Assembly (NCBI GenBank): GCA_020697375.1
Contig: JAJFBJ010000149.1
Coordinates: 1 to 6,985 of the forward strand
DNA length: 6,985 nt
From: Nitrospira sp.
Lineage (GTDB): Bacteria > Nitrospirota > Nitrospiria > Nitrospirales > Nitrospiraceae
Reading direction: 5' to 3'
The notes under the pieces were generated by a model. The model had not been told where the DNA came from. It saw only the letters and a list, made by a program, of their open reading frames with translations, and made no database searches. Positions 1-5,589 of this stretch are shown here, in pieces (position 1 is the first letter of the stretch; every line of letters starts with the position of its first letter). The translations under genes and the position numbers were made by a program.

Positions 1-475
1 TAACGCTGCTGTTGATCGTAAACGAGCCCTAACAGGTTGTGAGATACCCAACTCGAAGGATCCAGCGTGATGGCTCTGTTGAGAGCCGTTTCGGCTTCAT
101 GTAGCTTTCCTTGATGCAGATACGCCTGACCGATACCCTGATGCGCAGGCGCTGAATTGGGTTCTCGGGTCAGGAAGTCCTGGAACTGCGTCACAGCAGC
201 ATCAAACATGCCTTGTTGAAGCATTAGCTGGGCGAGTTTCAGCCGAACCGTGTTTCTCGCCGGATCGGCCTTCAATGCCTTGTTGTAGTGCAGGACGGCC
301 AGGGGAAAGTTGCGGCGTTGCGCTTCATCATCCCCTGCGCGTTCCTGTTCCTCGGGAGTGACATATCAAATGAGGAAGTGGTAGTGTCTTTCGAGTCGGC
401 ACAGGACGTGATTACGAGGGCTCCTAGAAGAACCCCAATCCCATAAAGAAATTGTGACTGCTTCCAACTGACCAT
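1..475 (-). pseudogene. TadD-type TPR lipoprotein, frameshifted, 3' end outside window
   Basis: This reads as a lipoprotein with tetratricopeptide repeats, the layout of TadD, which in Tad systems helps secretin assembly at the outer membrane. The ATG at 473-475 follows GAGGTG with 6-nt spacing. Its frame encodes a lipoprotein signal with lipobox VITSC (Cys25) and a Ser/Thr-rich linker. That frame then leaves the family pattern and stops at 272-274. The frame one base back opens after a TGA at 366-368 and stays open to position 1. It encodes about three TPR units, for example NFPLAVLHYNKALKADP, FDAAVTQFQDFLTREP and HEAETALNRAITLDP. A single-base deletion at about 330-365 would explain this. 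There is no slippery heptamer to suggest programmed shifting, so a mutation or a sequencing error is likeliest. An upstream in-frame ATG at 542-544 has no better ribosome site. The C-terminus is missing, and the last two bases (TA) leave the next codon undecided. Confidence 0.75.
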
Positions 476-507
476 CCTTATCACCTCAGTAGCCCTGCTC
501 CCACGCT

Positions 508-525
508 GTTCACTATTACGTGAAC
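508..525. promoter_or_regulatory. 18-bp perfect dyad over the -10, candidate operator
   Basis: GTTCAC and GTGAAC are perfect inverted 6-bp arms separated by 6 bp (TATTAC). The dyad covers the proposed -10 of the leftward promoter, where a bound dimeric regulator would block transcription. It has no T-run and lies outside any gene, so an operator is likelier than a terminator. The regulator is not encoded in this window. Confidence 0.45.
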
Positions 526-540
526 CTTTCAGATGGTCAA
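512..540 (-). promoter_or_regulatory. Sigma-70-like promoter for the TPR lipoprotein gene
   Basis: Read on the minus strand, TTGACC (535-540) matches five of six bases of the -35 consensus. It is followed after exactly 17 bp by AATAGT (512-517), a 4/6 match to the -10. Transcription would start near 505, leaving a leader of about 30 nt before the ATG at 475. The spacing is ideal but the -10 is weak, which fits a regulated promoter. Confidence 0.5.
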
Positions 541-577
541 TCAAAACAGCGTTTCCCCATATCGAAGCGGAAGCCCC

Positions 578-595
578 TGCGGCAACCCTGCCGCA
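578..595. promoter_or_regulatory. Inverted repeat TGCGGCA-N4-TGCCGCA, candidate enhancer site
   Basis: Two perfect 7-bp arms flank ACCC. The centre lies about 115 bp upstream of the proposed sigma-54 promoter, within the usual range for enhancer-binding protein sites. A further copy of the half-site TGCCGCA occurs at 634-640. No T-run follows on either strand, so it is unlikely to be an intrinsic terminator. Use as an enhancer is inferred from position and symmetry only. Confidence 0.4.
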
Positions 596-701
596 ATCTG
601 AGTGGACCTGGTGATCTTACCCTGAGGTAAGGATGCCGCAGGTAACGGATAGGTGCAGTCGAAATGATCGGATTAGCGATGACTTAGAAAACTGTTGGTG
701 T

Positions 702-717
702 TGGCCGGCCATTTGCA
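702..717 (+). promoter_or_regulatory. Sigma-54 (RpoN) promoter for flp
   Basis: TGGCCGGCCATTTGCA matches the -24/-12 consensus TGGCACG-N4-TTGCA at all but two fixed positions. It keeps the invariant GG and GC exactly 10 bp apart (703-704 and 715-716). Transcription would start near 727-729, about 150 nt upstream of flp. Sigma-54 promoters need an ATP-dependent enhancer-binding protein, so pilin synthesis would be under signal control. No competing strong sigma-70 promoter was seen close to flp. Confidence 0.65.
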
Positions 718-761
718 ATCTGCTTGGGCCAATGCGTACGCCACTTTGAAACGCTCGCGAG

Positions 762-772
762 AAGGAGGTGAG
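762..772 (+). other. Orphan anti-SD-complementary sequence in the flp leader
   Basis: AAGGAGGTGA (763-772) matches the 16S rRNA 3' end almost perfectly. No ATG, GTG or TTG follows at 5-12 nt. The next ATG (802) is about 30 nt away and the flp start more than 100 nt away. It could be a ribosome standby site, part of an RNA fold, or chance. Confidence 0.3.
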
Positions 773-822
773 GGAATTCCAATAGGCTTAACTGATCTCG
801 GATGAAAGTCGGCGCGCAAAAG

Positions 823-842
823 CTTTCGAGATGTTTCGAAAG
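823..842 (+). promoter_or_regulatory. Hairpin in flp leader (7-bp stem, 6-nt loop)
   Basis: CTTTCGA (823-829) pairs perfectly with TCGAAAG (836-842) around a GATGTT loop. It ends about 24 nt before the flp ribosome-binding site and has no U-run, so it is not a terminator. It could protect the transcript or regulate ribosome loading. Part of its left arm can instead pair with 795-800. Confidence 0.45.
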
Positions 843-878
843 ACAGACCCATAACCATACAAAGGAAAGGTGGATCCC

Positions 879-1055
879 ATGTTGAACGTCATTCGTCAGT
901 TTGTGAAAGAAGAAGAAGGTGCCTCGGCTGCGGAATACGCCCTGTTGCTGGCGTTGGTTGCTCTTGGGATGGTTGCTGCTACTCAGTTGCTGGGCACCAA
1001 CATCGGCACTGCGATTAACTCTGCCGCGAACGTGATTGTTCCTCCGGCGAGCTAA
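879..1055 (+). CDS. flp: Flp-type pilin subunit, type IVc prepilin
   Basis: This is the major subunit of the Tad/Flp pilus. The 58-residue prepilin has a charged leader (residues 1-14, ending KEEEG), then the Flp signature ASAAEYALLLALVALG. Cleavage between Gly14 and Ala15 puts Glu at +5 and Tyr at +6 of the mature pilin, as the family requires. The mature protein would be about 44 residues: a hydrophobic helix to about residue 40, then a short polar tail ending PPAS. The ATG at 879 is chosen because AAGGTGG lies 5 nt upstream. A GTG at 870 would add only three residues and has poorer spacing. It stands first in the locus, behind its own sigma-54-type promoter and before a hairpin, which fits production in excess of the assembly proteins. 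TadV, encoded next, is the expected processing enzyme. Confidence 0.95.
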   Translation: MLNVIRQFVKEEEGASAAEYALLLALVALGMVAATQLLGTNIGTAINSAANVIVPPAS

Positions 1056-1076
1056 GGCTATTTCTGAACCTTGGAG

Positions 1077-1110
1077 AGCCGGCTGGCCTGTCAAAGCTGG
1101 CGAGCCGGCT
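1077..1110 (+). terminator. GC-rich hairpin after flp, likely partial terminator
   Basis: Two copies of the self-complementary octamer AGCCGGCT (1077-1084 and 1103-1110) form an 8-bp stem. Three more pairs inside (1086-1088 with 1099-1101) follow a G-G mismatch. The tail TTCTTC is only moderately U-rich. It starts about 20 nt after the flp stop. Such a structure could end most transcripts, leaving low read-through into tadV, or could stabilise flp mRNA. Confidence 0.55.
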
Positions 1111-1233
1111 TCTTCAGACTGTGTTGGCAAAAGGATCCCAGATTGAGAGCCGCAATCAGTGAGAGCCTGGGAAACAGAAATCAAGAATGGCGATGCGCAC
1201 TTGTCGATATGTAGGCGAAAAGGAGGATCGGTA

Positions 1234-1755
1234 ATGGAATCTGCGACAGTGGCTCTCTTAACGGTCGTGCTTGTCACGGCAACCTACACCGATCTTCGCT
1301 CCTCGCGAATCCCTAATTCATTAACATTTACAGCAATGGCTATTGGACTCATTACTCATGCCTACCTGACTGGTGCCCCCGGCATACTTTTCAGCCTGGA
1401 AGGGCTTGGTGTGGGTCTAGGACTCTTTTTACTCCTTTATGCATCAGGCGGCATCGGAGCTGGTGATGTGAAATTGATGGGGGCTGTTGGAGCCATAGTT
1501 GGGCCATATGACGCCCTCATAGCCGGCCTTCTAGCCATTCTAGTCGGCGGTGTCTACGCACTCGGCGCCATGTGCTTCCAGTGGGGTGTTATAGCCACTG
1601 GCCGAAAGCTGGTTTGTACGGCTCGAGGAACTCTTCTGGCGGGGGGCGAGCAATGGACTCAAGAACTGAGGCTACCGTTCCGCCTGCGCTATGGACTTGC
1701 AATTGTAGGCGGCACCCTACTTTTTTTAGCTGGCCTCCATCCCTTCGGGGGATAG
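1234..1755 (+). CDS. tadV: Prepilin peptidase, TadV/CpaA type (A24 family)
   Basis: This is an inner-membrane aspartic protease that removes the leader of Flp prepilin and of TadE-like pseudopilins. The 173-residue protein is mostly hydrophobic, with about five or six membrane segments. Both catalytic aspartates of the A24 family are visible: Asp20 in YTDLRSSRIPN and Asp78 in the GAGDVKL motif (GxGDxKL). It lacks the N-terminal zinc/methylase domain of PilD, as is usual for TadV/CpaA. The ATG at 1234 has AAGGAGG 7 nt upstream. The same frame is open back to a GTG at 1159, but those 25 extra residues are polar and would precede the first membrane helix without reason. It sits 178 nt after flp, and its clients are encoded on both sides. 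Confidence 0.93.
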   Translation: MESATVALLTVVLVTATYTDLRSSRIPNSLTFTAMAIGLITHAYLTGAPGILFSLEGLGVGLGLFLLLYASGGIGAGDVKLMGAVGAIVGPYDALIAGLLAILVGGVYALGAMCFQWGVIATGRKLVCTARGTLLAGGEQWTQELRLPFRLRYGLAIVGGTLLFLAGLHPFGG

Positions 1756-1821
1756 GCATCCCTCATATTCCAGCTATGGTTGTTGAGAATCAATGAGACT
1801 CATGAATGCAGAACGAACCAT

Positions 1822-1841
1822 CAATCAGGTCGTACTGATTG
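1822..1841 (+). promoter_or_regulatory. Hairpin just before the cpaB ribosome-binding site
   Basis: CAATCAG (1822-1828) and CTGATTG (1835-1841) form a perfect 7-bp stem with a 6-nt GTCGTA loop. It ends within a few bases of the purine-rich GGAGAAGAGGAG that serves cpaB. The size is the same as the flp leader hairpin. It may insulate or tune cpaB translation in the 102-nt gap after tadV. There is no U-run. Confidence 0.35.
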
Positions 1842-1857
1842 GAGAAGAGGAGAGGCA

Positions 1858-2685
1858 ATGAAGCGGTATCGACCTCTAGCGTTTTTCGGGCTCGCGTTGG
1901 TGCTGGGTCTCGTGACCAGCGTCCTAATATTCTCGTGGATGCAGAACGAGAAGAATCGGCTCATGGCCGCACCTATTCCGATATCCAAAAACCAACAGGT
2001 ATTGGTGGCCAATGCGGATCTGCCATGGGGGACCAAGCTGACTCCGGAAATGACGCAGATGCAGGAGTTCCCTGCCGGTGCCATCCCCGAAGGACACTTT
2101 ACCAGCCTCGAGGCCATCAAGGATCGTGTTCTCCTGGTCGACATCAAGCGTAACGAACTGGTCATGGAATCGAAGCTGGCCCCGCTCGGCACAACGAGTG
2201 GAGGGGTCGCGGCGGTGACGGATGTCAACAAGCGAGCCATGTCAGTGAAAGTTGATGATGTGATCGGAGTAGCCGGGTTTATCAAGCCGAACGATCGCGT
2301 CGATGTCATGGTGACCATTGAACCAGAGGGCGGCAAACCGGGCAATACTATCTCCAAGATGATTTTGGAGAATGTAAAGGTCTTGGCGGCAGGTACGCAG
2401 ATGGAACGGAAGGGCAAGGATGAAGAGCCAAAACCGGTCCAGGTGATTACCGTGGAAGTGGACGTGGAGGAAGCGGAAAAGCTGGCCTTGGCTTCGAACC
2501 AGGGCAAACTCAGGTTGGCGCTGCGGAATCCGCTCAATAGCGAGCGGGTCTTGACGAAAGGTGCCAATGTCGGCGCGCTCTTGAGTTCTTTCCGTGCGAA
2601 GCAAGCGCCCAAGGCTCAGGTGGGAGAAGGTAGTATCCGGGTTGAAATCATCAAGGGCGATGTCCGCAAGGAAATTAAATTCTAA
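1858..2685 (+). CDS. cpaB: Flp pilus assembly protein CpaB/RcpC
   Basis: CpaB is a periplasmic, membrane-anchored partner of the Tad secretin, thought to link or gate the channel. The 275-residue product has one N-terminal membrane segment (about 7-27). It is followed by a SAF-type domain (about 46-109, starting VLVANADLPWGTKLTPEM) and the RcpC/CpaB domain (about 127-222, containing VAGFIKPNDRVDVMVT). The tail ends VEIIKGDVRKEIKF. The ATG at 1858 follows AGGAG and gives a sensible signal anchor. The frame also extends back to 1780, but that stretch includes the hairpin and polar residues and is not believed coding. Length is normal for the family. A closely similar tail occurs on the next gene product. 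Confidence 0.93.
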   Translation: MKRYRPLAFFGLALVLGLVTSVLIFSWMQNEKNRLMAAPIPISKNQQVLVANADLPWGTKLTPEMTQMQEFPAGAIPEGHFTSLEAIKDRVLLVDIKRNELVMESKLAPLGTTSGGVAAVTDVNKRAMSVKVDDVIGVAGFIKPNDRVDVMVTIEPEGGKPGNTISKMILENVKVLAAGTQMERKGKDEEPKPVQVITVEVDVEEAEKLALASNQGKLRLALRNPLNSERVLTKGANVGALLSSFRAKQAPKAQVGEGSIRVEIIKGDVRKEIKF

Positions 2686-2703
2686 GATCATGGAGGCATG
2701 ACA

Positions 2704-3327
2704 ATGAAGATGACACGTCAGCAAGCCAGTTATTGCAGTCGGTGGGCAGTTGCCCTGATTGTTGGTGGGGCCATGATGCTGCCCATTACTGTGAGGGCAG
2801 CTGACGACATCCATCATTTGATGAAGACGCCTGAGGCTCAGCAGTTGAGCCTCGTGGTCGGTAAGTCAACCGTCGTGGATATGCCGACGGCAATCAAACG
2901 GGCATCATTGGCCGATCCACAAGTTGCCGATGCGATCGTGCTCAGTCCGAGGCAGATCTATGTCACGGGGAAGGGCTATGGCACAACAAACCTGACGCTC
3001 TGGGGCAAAGACGACCAGGTCATTGCCGTGTTCGACCTCGATGTGGGAGTTGACCTCGGGCGGTTGAAGAAGCATCTCGGCGAGTTATTGCCAGATGAAA
3101 CGAATCTGCATCTCAAGGGGACACACGATCATGTGACCATTTCAGGAACCGTCTCGAGTGAAGGACGGCTGCACCAGATTCTGTCAGTGGCGGAGGCCTA
3201 TGCGCCGAAGAAAGTCTTGAATTTTCTCAAGGTCTATCCCGAGCCCATCGGGAATCCTGCGCCAGACGTCCAGACGGTGACCGTGGAAGTGATCAAGGGC
3301 ACCTCGGTAGGGTCGGTGAAATTCTAG
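2704..3327 (+). CDS. Standalone secretin N-terminal domain protein (CpaC paralog)
   Basis: This is a 207-residue exported protein with a signal peptide (cleavage likely after VRA, residue 32). It has only the N-terminal part of a Tad secretin: an N0/pilus-secretin N-terminal domain (about 47-115, VGKSTVVDMPTAIKRASLAD) and a BON-like domain (about 116-177, containing HDHVTISGTV and AEAYAPKKV). The outer-membrane beta-barrel domain is absent. It is clearly homologous to the same region of the following CpaC, so a tandem partial duplication is likely. It does not simply break off: after a Pro-rich linker it ends VEVIKGTSVGSVKF, which resembles the end of CpaB. The start at 2704 has GGAGG 7 nt upstream. 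An ATG at 2698 is too close to it. It lies between cpaB and cpaC, suggesting a periplasmic adaptor role, which is inference. Confidence 0.88.
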   Translation: MKMTRQQASYCSRWAVALIVGGAMMLPITVRAADDIHHLMKTPEAQQLSLVVGKSTVVDMPTAIKRASLADPQVADAIVLSPRQIYVTGKGYGTTNLTLWGKDDQVIAVFDLDVGVDLGRLKKHLGELLPDETNLHLKGTHDHVTISGTVSSEGRLHQILSVAEAYAPKKVLNFLKVYPEPIGNPAPDVQTVTVEVIKGTSVGSVKF

Positions 3328-3366
3328 TTGGAAATGTCTGCAACAAGACGTTCAAGGAGCATGTCA

Positions 3367-4845
3367 ATGAAACAACGTGATGCCATCCTCATTCTAGGTG
3401 TCTTGCTCGGGTCGTCCATAACAGCTTTCTCCTATGCTCAAGAGCCCACAGTAGGGACCGTGGAACAGCGGGACATTCAGAAATTGGAACTGACCGTGGG
3501 TAAGTCGAGGGTCTTAGACTTACCTGTGGCGATTAAGCGGGCATCGTTGGCGAATCCGGATGTTGCGGATACCGTCGTGTTGTCTCCCACACAGATCTAT
3601 CTCACCGGTAAAACCAGCGGGGTCACAAATCTGACACTGTGGAACGAGGGCGGCAAGATGATGGGCGTGTACGATGTCGTCATCGTACCAGACTTAAGTA
3701 GACTGAAAGAAAATCTCCATAAGGCGATGCCTGATGAGAAGAATATTTTGGTGATGGCTAGCCACGACAACATCACATTGTCTGGTACCGCTTCGAATGC
3801 CAGCAATCTTTCGCGTGCCATGAGCATCGCTGAAGCCTATGCACCCAAGAAAGTCATCAATTCGATGCAGGTGGGCGGCGTGCAACAGGTCATGCTCGAG
3901 GTCCGGGTCGCCGAGATGAATCGTGAGCTGGTCCGCCGTCTGGGCATCAACGCAACTGCCATGACACCTCAAGGATTCGGCATGACAGCATTGAACCAGC
4001 TGACAACAATGCTAGGTGGGAACAGCTTTGCTGGGGTGAGCGGTGGTCTGACGAGTGCATTGACGAATACTTTGAATCTGTCTCAGCAGGCGTCCGCAGC
4101 CGTGAACGGTGCTTTTCAGTTCCAGACCGGCAATATTACCTGGTCCGGCTTCGTTGATGCCTTGCATCAGGAGAATCTTGTTAAAGTGCTCGCCAAACCG
4201 ACGCTGGTGGCCTTGAATGGTCAGGAGGCGGCGTTTCTCGCCGGCGGTGAGTTCCCAATCCCTGTTCCACAAGCATTTGGATTGATCACCATTCAGTTTA
4301 AGAAGTTCGGAGTCGGCTTGGTATTCACGCCGAATATCATAGATAAGAAGCACATTAGTCTGACCGTCGCGCCTGAAGTGTCGGAGTTGGACTTCCAGAA
4401 CGCCTTACGAACACAAGGATTCATCGTCCCCGCGATCACGACGAGGCGGGCCACGACGACGATCGAGCTGGCTGATGGACAGAGCTTTGCCATCGGAGGG
4501 CTCATGCGGGATAACGTGCGTGAAACGATCAATAAATACCCGGGTCTCGGAGATATTCCGATTCTCGGAGCATTGTTCCGAAGCACTTCATTTCAGAAGA
4601 ATGAGACGGAGCTCCTCATCATCGTGACCCCGCATCTCGTGAAGCCATTAGATATGACGGCCCAAACGCTCCCGACCGATTACTACGAGGAACCGAACGA
4701 CTTTGAGTTCTACCTGATGGGATATGTCGAAAAGGGCGGCTTCGGCGGCAAGGCCGGGCATAAGTCGCCCGCTGCTGAAGTCCTCTCGAATCGCGTCACA
4801 AGAGGTCGTGCGATGGAAGGACAAGTCGGACATATCGTTCCTTAA
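3367..4845 (+). CDS. cpaC: Tad pilus secretin CpaC/RcpA
   Basis: This is the outer-membrane channel through which the Flp pilus emerges. The 492-residue precursor has a signal peptide (cleavage near residue 24, after FSYA). It continues with an N0-like domain (about 38-107), a BON-like domain (about 109-168) and the secretin domain (about 175-427). Recognisable secretin motifs are VEVRVAEMNRELVRRLG, VLAKPTLVALNGQEAAFLAGGE, FGVGLVFTPNII, LADGQSFAIGGL, and the signature around YPGLGDIPILGALFRS followed by ELLIIVTPHLVKPL. A tail of about 65 residues follows the barrel. The ATG at 3367 has AAGGAG 7 nt upstream. ATG 3361, ATG 3334 and TTG 3328 are in frame but less well placed. It comes directly after its partial paralog. 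Confidence 0.95.
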   Translation: MKQRDAILILGVLLGSSITAFSYAQEPTVGTVEQRDIQKLELTVGKSRVLDLPVAIKRASLANPDVADTVVLSPTQIYLTGKTSGVTNLTLWNEGGKMMGVYDVVIVPDLSRLKENLHKAMPDEKNILVMASHDNITLSGTASNASNLSRAMSIAEAYAPKKVINSMQVGGVQQVMLEVRVAEMNRELVRRLGINATAMTPQGFGMTALNQLTTMLGGNSFAGVSGGLTSALTNTLNLSQQASAAVNGAFQFQTGNITWSGFVDALHQENLVKVLAKPTLVALNGQEAAFLAGGEFPIPVPQAFGLITIQFKKFGVGLVFTPNIIDKKHISLTVAPEVSELDFQNALRTQGFIVPAITTRRATTTIELADGQSFAIGGLMRDNVRETINKYPGLGDIPILGALFRSTSFQKNETELLIIVTPHLVKPLDMTAQTLPTDYYEEPNDFEFYLMGYVEKGGFGGKAGHKSPAAEVLSNRVTRGRAMEGQVGHIVP

Positions 4846-4891
4846 GATTACGGGACCAACATAACTGATACGGGATGAGAAGGAGATGGCA

Positions 4892-5167
4892 ATGAAAATC
4901 ATGAACCTGGCTGTAGTCATTATGGGCATCGGACTTTTGTTCGGAGCCTGTTCCCCATCGACCATTAGTCCAAATTGGGGTGTGGCGTATCAAGAGATGC
5001 GAGCCAAGCAAGTGTTGGATCCGACGGCTGGTGAAAAATTGGATCCTGTCGAAGGCCAGGACGGCAAAGTGAATGCAACTGCAATGGAGGCCTATCGGAA
5101 AGGCTTCGAAAAGCCGGATGCGGAGTTCAGCCGATCGGCCGTGACATCTGGGGTACAAACCAAGTAG
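4892..5167 (+). CDS. Small Tad-locus lipoprotein
   Basis: This is a 91-residue lipoprotein with a signal ending LLFGAC (Cys20) and a hydrophilic mature part of about 72 residues. The core QVLDPTAGEKLDPVEGQDG followed by AMEAYRKGFEKP resembles small lipoproteins that sit between secretin and TadE genes in other Tad loci (DP/PV/G-DG/Y-K-F pattern). I recognise the type but not an assigned function. A secretin pilotin-like or stabilising role is possible, by position only. The start at 4892 has AAGGAG 6 nt upstream. ATG 4886 touches that sequence and is unlikely. It lies 46 nt after cpaC and 17 nt before tadE. Confidence 0.8.
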   Translation: MKIMNLAVVIMGIGLLFGACSPSTISPNWGVAYQEMRAKQVLDPTAGEKLDPVEGQDGKVNATAMEAYRKGFEKPDAEFSRSAVTSGVQTK

Positions 5168-5184
5168 TCGAGCACGGAGAACCA

Positions 5185-5589
5185 ATGAAAAATCGGAACG
5201 AACGTGGCGCGGTGGCTGCAGAGTTCGCACTCCTGTTGCCTGTGCTTTTGACGATTCTCTTCGGGATCATCGAATTCGGCATGATCATGTATAGCCGTGA
5301 GATTGTGACCAACGCGAGCCGCGAAGGAGCGAGGGCGGGCATCGTTCAGGGGCCTCCCAAACGGACCGCGGGAGAAATTATCACTATTGCCGGCAATTAC
5401 CTGACCAATACAGGCATCAATCCCGCGAATGTCACCTTCACCGTCGCAGGCGAGGGATTGACCAATCCTAACACTCTGACCGTAACGGCGACTTATCCTT
5501 ATAATTTTCTCATTCCGTGGATCCCCGCTATCACTGGGGTTCCGAACCCCCTCACAATCCAAACACAAACGGTGATGCGTCATGAATAA
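5185..5589 (+). CDS. tadE: TadE-like pseudopilin
   Basis: This is a minor pilin-like protein of the Tad apparatus, 134 residues long. The short basic leader MKNRNERG is followed by AVAAEFALLLPVLLTILFGI, the TadE signature. Cleavage after Gly8 would place Glu at +5, so TadV should process it as it does Flp. A single hydrophobic helix (about 9-34) leads into EFGMIMYSREIVTNASREGAR, the conserved segment of the family. The remaining roughly 75 residues form a beta-rich, Asn/Thr-rich periplasmic part without cysteines. The ATG at 5185 follows CGGAGA with a short spacer. The stop codon lies inside the start of tadG, giving an 8-bp overlap and probable translational coupling. Confidence 0.93.
   Translation: MKNRNERGAVAAEFALLLPVLLTILFGIIEFGMIMYSREIVTNASREGARAGIVQGPPKRTAGEIITIAGNYLTNTGINPANVTFTVAGEGLTNPNTLTVTATYPYNFLIPWIPAITGVPNPLTIQTQTVMRHE

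Larger units (their letters stand above)
545..878. other. Divergent intergenic region and flp leader, no protein gene
   Basis: No convincing protein-coding gene lies in this stretch. Open frames on the minus strand here are opposite flp and tadV and resemble no family I recognise. In order it holds a 7-bp inverted repeat (578-595), a repeat of one half-site (634-640), a sigma-54-type promoter (702-717), a strong ribosome-binding-like sequence with no start codon after it (762-772), a hairpin (823-842) and the flp ribosome-binding site. These are described in separate entries. Confidence 0.6.

Noticed and set aside
330..368. Programmed frameshifting in the TPR lipoprotein
   Set aside because: No slippery heptamer, no internal Shine-Dalgarno and no downstream structure were seen. 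A simple indel explains it better.
578..595. Inverted repeat as an intrinsic terminator
   Set aside because: No T-run follows on either strand, and no gene ends next to it.
1159..1233. GTG at 1159 as the tadV start
   Set aside because: The 25 added residues are polar and unlike the family, whereas the ATG at 1234 has a strong ribosome site at ideal spacing.
1111..1233. Separate promoter for tadV
   Set aside because: TTGGCA near 1125 has no -10 at proper spacing, and no GG-N10-GC element is present.
684..1277. Minus-strand open frame (197 codons) across the flp region
   Set aside because: It covers flp, its hairpin and the tadV start on the opposite strand. The composition is shadow-like and no domain is visible.
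1821..2612. Long minus-strand open frame (263 codons) opposite cpaB
   Set aside because: It is fully antisense to a clear CpaB, is rich in Ser/Thr/Ala as expected from a mirrored frame, has no ribosome site, and resembles no family.
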